Source of the DNA: CALKGK01 sp964649515
GTDB lineage: Bacteria; Bacteroidota; Bacteroidia; Flavobacteriales_D; Sanyastnellaceae
NCBI GenBank assembly: GCA_964649515.1
Contig: CAZYPV010000062.1
Location: 1 to 19,679, forward strand
Direction of reading: 5' to 3'
Length of the DNA stretch: 19,679 nt
Part shown: piece by piece, positions 14,790 through 19,679 of the stretch
How positions within the stretch are numbered: position 1 is the stretch's first letter
How the letters are laid out: each line of letters starts with the position of its first letter
Position numbers and translations under genes: made by a program
The notes under the pieces: generated by a model
Database searches by the model: none
Seen by the model: the letters and a program-made list of their open reading frames with translations, nothing else
Told to the model about the DNA's origin: nothing

Positions 14790-16103
14790 TTAATTTTTAA
14801 CGGTTTCTCTACCGATGCTCTTGTAATGGAAACCAAGCTGCTTCATCTTCCCGAGGTCGTAGAGGTTACGTCCATCAAAAATGGCTTTGTTGTTCAAACG
14901 TTCGGCGATTTGTTCGAAATCTGGCGTTCTAAAGACGGCCCATTCGGTACAAATCAAAAGGGCATCTGCATTGTCGAGCGCATCGTAGCGGTCATTGGCG
15001 AAAGAGATCCGGTGGCCCAATAGTCGTTCTACATTTTCCATGGCTTCAGGATCGAAGGCCACAATCTCAGCACCTTCACTCAACAATTTTTCAATCATAT
15101 ACAAGGCAGGTGCCTCGCGAATATCATCGGTGTCGGGCTTAAATGCCAAGCCCCAAAGTGCAATTTTCACACCTTTCAAATTCCCATTAAAATAGGCTTT
15201 GATGGGCTCGAAGAGGATGGTTTTCTGGTCATTGTTCACGCTCATTACAGCGTTGAGAATGTTGAAATTGTAATCGTTTTGTTTTCCCGATAAGCCCAAA
15301 GCTTGAACGTCTTTAGGGAAACAAGATCCACCGTAGCCAATGCCTGGGAACAAAAAGCGCTTTCCGATACGGGTGTCAGTACCCATTCCAATTCTCACCA
15401 TGTCCACATTGGCTCCAACTTTTTCGCAGAAGTTGGCAATTTCGTTCATGAAAGTAATCTTGGTTGCAAGGAATGCGTTGGCGGCATATTTGGTGAGCTC
15501 AGCACTGGCTTCATCCATAAAAATCAAGGGGTTGCCCTGGCGGATGAATGGCGCATAGAGTTCTGACATGATTTCTTTCGCACGGGCAGATTCCGTTCCC
15601 ACCACCACACGGTCAGGCTTCATGAAATCGTCAACGGCAAATCCTTCACGCAAAAATTCAGGGTTCGATACCACATCAAAATCCACCTCAGTATGCTTTC
15701 TTATGGCCGCACTCACTTTTTCAGCAGTGCCCACGGGAACGGTGCTTTTATCTACAATCACTTTGTAATCAGTGATGAGTTTGCCCAATTCTTCGGCCAC
15801 ACCCAACACGTAAGAGAGGTCTGCACTTCCGTCTTCTCCCGGAGGAGTTGGGAGGGCTAAAAAGATAATATCAGCGTCTTCAACCACATCTGCAATGTTC
15901 GTGGTGAAAGATAGACGTCCGGCTTTTAGGTTGCGTTCAAAAATAACATCGAGGTGCGGTTCATAGATGGGAACAACGCCGTTGCTCATCTTTTCTACCT
16001 TCTCTTTATCGATGTCAACACACACTACGTTGTTTCCTGTTTCAGCAAAACAAGTTCCTGTTACAAGGCCAACATAGCCGGTGCCGATAACTGCAATATT
16101 CAT
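14790..16103 (-). CDS. ugd: UDP-glucose 6-dehydrogenase
   Basis: A 437-residue NAD-dependent dehydrogenase that oxidises UDP-glucose twice to UDP-glucuronate. The NAD motif GTGYVG is at residues 7-12, the linker STVPVGT at 120-126 and the catalytic Cys261 in GYGGSCFPKD. The pattern EFLREG (149-154) and the C-terminal GLAFKPDTDDIR are typical of the TuaD/Ugd group. It sits three bases after the aminotransferase gene and three before the UDP-glucuronate decarboxylase, its obvious consumer. No sign of truncation or an unusual residue. Confidence 0.95.
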   Translation of the reverse strand: MNIAVIGTGYVGLVTGTCFAETGNNVVCVDIDKEKVEKMSNGVVPIYEPHLDVIFERNLKAGRLSFTTNIADVVEDADIIFLALPTPPGEDGSADLSYVLGVAEELGKLITDYKVIVDKSTVPVGTAEKVSAAIRKHTEVDFDVVSNPEFLREGFAVDDFMKPDRVVVGTESARAKEIMSELYAPFIRQGNPLIFMDEASAELTKYAANAFLATKITFMNEIANFCEKVGANVDMVRIGMGTDTRIGKRFLFPGIGYGGSCFPKDVQALGLSGKQNDYNFNILNAVMSVNNDQKTILFEPIKAYFNGNLKGVKIALWGLAFKPDTDDIREAPALYMIEKLLSEGAEIVAFDPEAMENVERLLGHRISFANDRYDALDNADALLICTEWAVFRTPDFEQIAERLNNKAIFDGRNLYDLGKMKQLGFHYKSIGRETVKN

Positions 16104-16106
16104 GTT

Positions 16107-17240
16107 TTATTTGTTTTTGAAGTAGTTGAGTACTTCTTGAGTAATGGTGTTAAGTTGGTCTTCGCTAAGTTCAGTATGCATGGGCAAAGAGAGTACTTCT
16201 TTGCTCAATTGTACGGTTACAGGATAGTCCACATCTCCCGTTTTCAAATGGTCAAATGCCTCTTGTTCGTGGAGCGGTACGGGGTAATAAATCATGGCGG
16301 GAATGCCTTGATCCATCAAATGTTTTTGGAGGTGGTTGCGGTCTTCGGCAGGCACCCTCATGGTGTATTGGTGGAAGGTGTGGGTAGAATCTGCAAAACG
16401 AGCTGGCGTTTGAATTTCAGGACGATCCGCAAATGCAGCATCATAAAAATCTGCTGCAGCTCTTCGGGCATCACAATAGTCATCCAAACTGCGCAATTTA
16501 ATTCTCAAAATGGCGGCTTGAATGCTGTCCAATCGGGAGTTCACTCCAATCAGTTCGTGGTAGTAACGCACCTTCATTCCGTGGTTGCAAATCTGTCTTG
16601 CTTTATCCGCAAGGGCATCGTCGTTGGTGTACAATGCACCCCCATCGCCATAACAACCTAGGTTCTTGGACGGGAAGAAACTGGTGCAGCCAAAATGGCC
16701 CATGGTTCCGGCGGTTTTAACGCTTCCATCACTCAAGGTATATTTCGCAGAGATGGCTTGGGCGGTGTCTTCCAACACATACAAGTCATGCGCTTTGGCG
16801 ATGCTCAAGATTTCGTTCATGTTGGCGCATTGACCAAAAAGGTGAACGGGCACAATGGCCTTGGTTTTTGGGGTGATGGCCTCTCGAATCTTCGCCGGAT
16901 CAATGTTGTAGGTATCCGGTTCCACATCAACCAAAATGGGTTTGAGCTTCAAAAGGGCTATTACCTCAACCGTAGCAATGAAGGTGAAGTTGGTGGTGAT
17001 GATCTCATCTCCTTCTTTCAAGTCCAAAGCCATCATGGCAATTTGCAGGGCATCCGTACCATTGGCACAAGGAATAACGTGCTTCACTCCAAGATAATCT
17101 TCCAGCTCTTTTTGAAAGTCTTTTACTTCCGGACCGTTAATAAACGCGGAGGAACGCACAACGTTGGTGATCGCTTGATCTACTTCTGTGCGGATTTTTT
17201 CATATTGACCATTGAGGTCAACCATTTGAATGTTGGCCAT
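16107..17240 (-). CDS. wbpE: WbpE-like PLP aminotransferase (DegT/DnrJ/EryC1/StrS family)
   Basis: A 377-residue pyridoxal-phosphate enzyme closely resembling Pseudomonas WbpE, which transaminates UDP-3-keto-GlcNAcA to UDP-2-acetamido-3-amino-2,3-dideoxyglucuronate using glutamate. Visible hallmarks are CANGTDALQIAM (58-69), the cofactor Asp in LEDTAQA (156-162), and the Schiff-base Lys192 in SFFPSKNLGCYGDGG. The segment GVNSRLDSIQAAIL lies in the second half. Its product would be acetylated by the WbpD-like enzyme in this operon. The 3-keto substrate needs a WbpB-type oxidoreductase, which is not present here. It is the first gene of the operon, with a candidate -7 box 22 bases upstream. Confidence 0.93.
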   Translation of the reverse strand: MANIQMVDLNGQYEKIRTEVDQAITNVVRSSAFINGPEVKDFQKELEDYLGVKHVIPCANGTDALQIAMMALDLKEGDEIITTNFTFIATVEVIALLKLKPILVDVEPDTYNIDPAKIREAITPKTKAIVPVHLFGQCANMNEILSIAKAHDLYVLEDTAQAISAKYTLSDGSVKTAGTMGHFGCTSFFPSKNLGCYGDGGALYTNDDALADKARQICNHGMKVRYYHELIGVNSRLDSIQAAILRIKLRSLDDYCDARRAAADFYDAAFADRPEIQTPARFADSTHTFHQYTMRVPAEDRNHLQKHLMDQGIPAMIYYPVPLHEQEAFDHLKTGDVDYPVTVQLSKEVLSLPMHTELSEDQLNTITQEVLNYFKNK

Positions 17241-17262
17241 ATTTCGACACTAATTAGCGCGG

Positions 17263-17270
17263 CGAATATA
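17263..17270 (-). promoter_or_regulatory. Candidate -7 box of the nucleotide-sugar operon
   Basis: The minus strand reads TATATTCG, one mismatch from TAnnTTTG, 22 bases before the wbpE-like ATG. No TTG lies at the -33 spacing. It is the best candidate in the 143-base divergent gap, whose remainder shows nothing I can name. Confidence 0.35.
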
Positions 17271-17371
17271 CCAAATTTTTAGGCGCCATTTGAAGCGCGA
17301 TTTGGCCTAAGGGCTGTCATTTTTGTACTAATTTTACCTTCCTGCCCGTTTTATAGCCGTTTGCTTTCATT

Positions 17372-17379
17372 TATCTTCG
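17372..17379 (+). promoter_or_regulatory. Start-codon-proximal -7 box of the outer-membrane-protein gene
   Basis: TATCTTCG, one mismatch from TAnnTTTG, is followed by CTGC and the ATG at 17384. The four-base gap is the same as for mgtE, the glycosyltransferase and the dehydratase. No -33 TTG is seen at normal spacing. Confidence 0.38.
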
Positions 17380-17383
17380 CTGC

Positions 17384-18154
17384 ATGAATACCCAGTCCAT
17401 TCTCTTTTCTTTTGCTTTTTTGATCGGTTCCTTGCTTTCCATGGGTACCTCTGCCCAAGAGCGCAACCTCAATGACAGCATCGTGTTTGCCCCGCATTTA
17501 ACGGTGCATTATGCCTATCAATTTCCGGGGGGAGACTTGGCCAAACGCTTTGGTAACAACAGCGCGGTTGGTGCCGATTTCTACATCAAAACCCGAAAAA
17601 ATTACTTCTTCGGAGGAGAATTCAACTTCCTCTATGGCACAAGAGTTACGGAACCCGGACTCCTCAGCAACCTGATGACCGATAATGGAGAAATTATCGA
17701 CTTGGATGGGAAACCGGCCGAACTCCTGATTCAACAAAGGGGCTGGACGGCAACCCTAAACGCAGGCAAGATGTTCCCAGTGTTTGGTCCAAACATGAAC
17801 TCCGGTCTGCTTTTGCGAGGTGGAATAGGCTACATTCAGCACAAAATCCGTATTGAACAACAGATCAATGACCTTCCTTTTTTAAGGGACGAATATTTGA
17901 AAGGGTATGATCGCTTGACGAACGGACTCCTCTTGAATCAATTTGTGGGGTATTACCACATGAGCAGTAATCGTTTGGTGAATTTTATGGTGGGCTTTGA
18001 GGCTTATCAAGGTTTTACTGCTGGAAGAAGGGACTTCAATTTTGATACGCAAACAGTGGACAACGACCCTCGCTTTGATTTGCTCCTCGGGTTGAAAGCC
18101 GGATGGATCATTCATTTCTACCGCAGACAAGGTCCGGAATTCTATTACGACTAA
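17384..18154 (+). CDS. Exported, probable outer-membrane beta-barrel protein of unknown function
   Basis: A 256-residue protein. Residues 1-24 are a signal peptide (cleavage probably after GTSA). The rest alternates polar and hydrophobic residues with many aromatics and glycines, in short strand-like segments such as HLTVHYAYQF, YFFGGEFNFLYG, GLLLRGGIGYIQH and VNFMVGFEAYQGF. It ends with GLKAGWIIHFYRRQG and an aromatic FYYD tail. This suggests a small beta-barrel in the outer membrane, but I recognise no named family. The waaA start codon follows its TAA with no gap, so the two are translated from one mRNA. A role in the lipopolysaccharide-bearing envelope is an inference from that linkage only. 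Confidence 0.72.
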   Translation: MNTQSILFSFAFLIGSLLSMGTSAQERNLNDSIVFAPHLTVHYAYQFPGGDLAKRFGNNSAVGADFYIKTRKNYFFGGEFNFLYGTRVTEPGLLSNLMTDNGEIIDLDGKPAELLIQQRGWTATLNAGKMFPVFGPNMNSGLLLRGGIGYIQHKIRIEQQINDLPFLRDEYLKGYDRLTNGLLLNQFVGYYHMSSNRLVNFMVGFEAYQGFTAGRRDFNFDTQTVDNDPRFDLLLGLKAGWIIHFYRRQGPEFYYD

Positions 18155-19390
18155 ATGCAGGTGTTCTATTACATGGGCATTGTGCTTTACGGGCTTGCCG
18201 TTCGAATAGCTGCTTTGAAATCTGAGAAGGCCCAGCTTTGGGTTCGAGGAAGGAGAAACTGGAAAAAGAACTTAGCCTCGCTGCCGTTCAAAGGAGATTG
18301 CGTTTGGGTGCATTGCTCTTCCTTGGGTGAATTTGAGCAAGGCAGGCCGGTGATCGAATCCCTCAAGCGCACCCATCCCAGTGTTCCTATCTTGCTCACC
18401 TTTTTTAGTCCCAGCGGCTTTGAAATTCGAAAAAACTACCCCTTGGCAGATGCGGTGATGTACCTCCCGCTTGATCTTCCTGCGAATGCTCATTTTTTTG
18501 TAAAAACCCTTCAGCCCAAAGCCGTTGTTTTTGTGAAATACGACTTCTGGTTTTTCTTTTTGAAGGCCTTGCGAAAGGCGGACATCCCTCATTTTCTGGT
18601 GTCGGGTATCTTCCGGCCGTCGCAATATTTTTTCAAATCGTACGGGCCTTGGTTTGTCAAAGGCTTGAAAGGGTTTACTTCTCTTTTTGTGCAGAATGAA
18701 GAAAGTAAGCACTTGCTCAGCACGATAGGAGTGAGTGCCGAGGTAAAGGGAGATACGCGTTTTGATCGGGTGGTGGAAGTGGTGAAGGAATCCAAACCCC
18801 TACCGATGATCGAAATGTTTTGTGAAGGTGCGGCATTTCTCGGGGTGATGGGAAGTTCTTGGTTGGCTGAAGAACGAATGCTTTCCGAACGACTCAAGCG
18901 AGCAAAAGAAGAGCGTTGGATCATTGTTCCGCACGAAGTAGATGAGGCTCATCTGCAGCAGTTGGATAAGTTGTTTCCTCAGTCTTTGCGCTTTTCCAAG
19001 GTACGGTCTGAAGACCTTCGAGAAGCCGAAGTACTGATCATTGATCAGATAGGCTTGTTGAACCGCATCTACCGTTATGCTCATGTTGCTGTAATTGGCG
19101 GAGGGTTTGGCAAAGGGGTACACAACACCCTTGAAGCGGCGGCATATGGCATACCTGTTTTTTTCGGGCCGAATTATGAACGTTTCCAGGAGATTCACGA
19201 GCTTTTAGCATTAGGGGCAGGCCAGTGTTTTGAAGATCAAAAATCCTTCGATCAATGCTTGAATCGCATTAAAACCGACCAAAATACCTGCGCAGTCATG
19301 GGAGGGAAGGCTCAAGACTACGTGCATTCGAAAACGGGCGCTACTGCTGCTGTTTTGCAATCCTTGAAGCCATATATTGACGAGGTATAA
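18155..19390 (+). CDS. waaA: 3-deoxy-D-manno-octulosonic acid (Kdo) transferase WaaA
   Basis: A 411-residue inner-membrane-associated GT30 glycosyltransferase that adds Kdo from CMP-Kdo to the lipid A precursor, the first step of LPS core assembly. A short hydrophobic N-terminal anchor is followed by WVHCSSLGEFEQGRP (51-65), with the putative catalytic base Glu59. The donor-binding half has IIVPHE (256-261) and GGGFGKGVHNTLEAAAYG (315-332), including the conserved Glu327. The ATG directly follows the stop of the upstream membrane-protein gene. Length and motifs are complete. Whether it adds one or more Kdo residues cannot be told from sequence. Confidence 0.94.
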   Translation: MQVFYYMGIVLYGLAVRIAALKSEKAQLWVRGRRNWKKNLASLPFKGDCVWVHCSSLGEFEQGRPVIESLKRTHPSVPILLTFFSPSGFEIRKNYPLADAVMYLPLDLPANAHFFVKTLQPKAVVFVKYDFWFFFLKALRKADIPHFLVSGIFRPSQYFFKSYGPWFVKGLKGFTSLFVQNEESKHLLSTIGVSAEVKGDTRFDRVVEVVKESKPLPMIEMFCEGAAFLGVMGSSWLAEERMLSERLKRAKEERWIIVPHEVDEAHLQQLDKLFPQSLRFSKVRSEDLREAEVLIIDQIGLLNRIYRYAHVAVIGGGFGKGVHNTLEAAAYGIPVFFGPNYERFQEIHELLALGAGQCFEDQKSFDQCLNRIKTDQNTCAVMGGKAQDYVHSKTGATAAVLQSLKPYIDEV

Positions 19391-19408
19391 AAAAATATAG
19401 GGCAAGAC

Positions 19409-19438
19409 TTGACCCGATTAAAAAAACGTTTAATTTTG
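19409..19438 (+). promoter_or_regulatory. tRNA-Gly promoter (-33 and -7)
   Basis: TTG (19409-19411), a 19-base spacer and TAATTTTG (19431-19438) match the Bacteroidota consensus exactly. The start predicted near 19442 lies about 22 bases before the mature tRNA. It is among the best promoters in the window, as expected for a tRNA gene. Confidence 0.65.
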
Positions 19439-19464
19439 TCCTCCACTTCCACGGAAGGTGGTAT

Positions 19465-19537
19465 GCGAGAATAGCTCAGTTGGTAGAGCACAACCTTGCC
19501 AAGGTTGGGGTCGCGAGTTCGAGTCTCGTTTCTCGCT
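19465..19537 (+). tRNA. tRNA-Gly (anticodon GCC)
   Basis: A 73-base cloverleaf. The acceptor arms GCGAGAA (19465-19471) and TTCTCGC (19530-19536) pair fully, with discriminator T, normal for tRNA-Gly. The anticodon stem CAACC/GGTTG encloses loop TTGCCAA with anticodon GCC at 19498-19500. The T arm contains GTTCGAGTC. The 3' CCA is not encoded. Confidence 0.97.
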
Positions 19538-19545
19538 CTTTTTTT

Positions 19546-19575
19546 CCTCTCGTCAATGGCGGGAGGTTTTTTTTT
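19546..19575 (+). terminator. Hairpin plus T-run between the two tRNA genes
   Basis: CCTCTCG (19546-19552) pairs with CGGGAGG (19560-19566), seven base pairs including one G-T, around a seven-base loop. It is followed by nine T (19567-19575), the form of a Rho-independent terminator. It starts nine bases after tRNA-Gly and ends seven bases before tRNA-Leu. Confidence 0.65.
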
Positions 19576-19582
19576 AATGGCT

Positions 19583-19668
19583 GCTCGGATGGTGGAATTG
19601 GTAGACACGCAGGACTTAAAATCCTGTGGCCAGTAATGGCCGTGCGGGTTCGACCCCCGCTCCGAGTA
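19583..19668 (+). tRNA. tRNA-Leu (anticodon TAA)
   Basis: An 86-base class II tRNA with a long variable arm. The acceptor arms GCTCGGA (19583-19589) and TCCGAGT (19661-19667) pair with a terminal G-T, with discriminator A. The anticodon stem CAGGA/TCCTG encloses loop CTTAAAA with anticodon TAA at 19617-19619. The T arm has GTTCGACCC. CCA is not encoded. No promoter is seen in the 45 bases after tRNA-Gly. Confidence 0.97.
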
Positions 19669-19679
19669 CAAAAAGCAGA

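Noticed and set aside
15954..16661. 235-codon plus-strand open frame opposite the dehydrogenase and aminotransferase genes
   Set aside because: Antisense to strongly conserved enzymes on the other strand; no promoter or family resemblance.
1..19679. Mobile elements, CRISPR arrays, toxin-antitoxin or phage-defence genes
   Set aside because: I found no transposase, integrase, direct-repeat array or defence-type domain on either strand. The tRNA genes at the right end are possible integration sites, but no attachment repeat is visible within the window.

Overview
The window looks like core chromosome from a member of the Bacteroidota, most likely an aquatic Flavobacteriales-type bacterium. Several things point there: a secreted esterase ending in a type IX secretion (Por) sorting domain; TAnnTTTG-type -7 promoter boxes; near absence of Shine-Dalgarno sequences; tRNA genes without an encoded CCA; an Mrp ATPase lacking the CxxC motif; and the FSDPQPK form of the TrmB motif. 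It is gene-dense, with no gene-free stretch longer than 300 bases. I see no insertion sequence, phage, CRISPR array or obvious island boundary.

Layout. Positions 1-82 may hold the start of a gene running out of the window. Positions 132-4096 are a minus-strand block: a phosphoglycerate-dehydrogenase-like oxidoreductase, the Mg2+ transporter MgtE, the tRNA adenosine deaminase TadA and an orphan glycosyltransferase. Divergent from it, 4138-6547 on the plus strand carries trmB, an alkyltransferase-like protein (ATL), the Fe-S carrier ATPase Mrp and an Nfu-type scaffold. Two minus-strand genes follow (DUF4328 membrane protein, T9SS-exported esterase), then a plus-strand pair of ferredoxin-NADP reductase and [2Fe-2S] ferredoxin (8713-10046).

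The largest unit is a tightly packed seven-gene minus-strand operon, 17240 down to 10067. In transcription order it encodes a WbpE-type aminotransferase, UDP-glucose 6-dehydrogenase, UDP-glucuronate decarboxylase, a WbpD-type acetyltransferase, a TviB/WbpA-type UDP-HexNAc 6-dehydrogenase, dTDP-glucose 4,6-dehydratase and a CpsB/YwqE-type PHP phosphatase. Together these supply nucleotide-sugar precursors for surface polysaccharide (UDP-GlcA, UDP-Xyl, most of the route to UDP-GlcNAc3NAcA, and the dTDP-4-keto-6-deoxyglucose precursor of rhamnose). There are no glycosyltransferases or flippases, and the WbpB and WbpI steps are missing. The right end carries an outer-membrane-protein-like gene coupled to waaA (Kdo transferase), then tRNA-Gly(GCC) and tRNA-Leu(TAA) separated by a terminator-like hairpin.

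I found no wholly new system. The most interesting non-gene signal is a repeated promoter layout: four genes (mgtE, the glycosyltransferase, the dehydratase and the outer-membrane protein) each have a -7-like box exactly four bases before the ATG. That predicts leaderless or nearly leaderless mRNAs.
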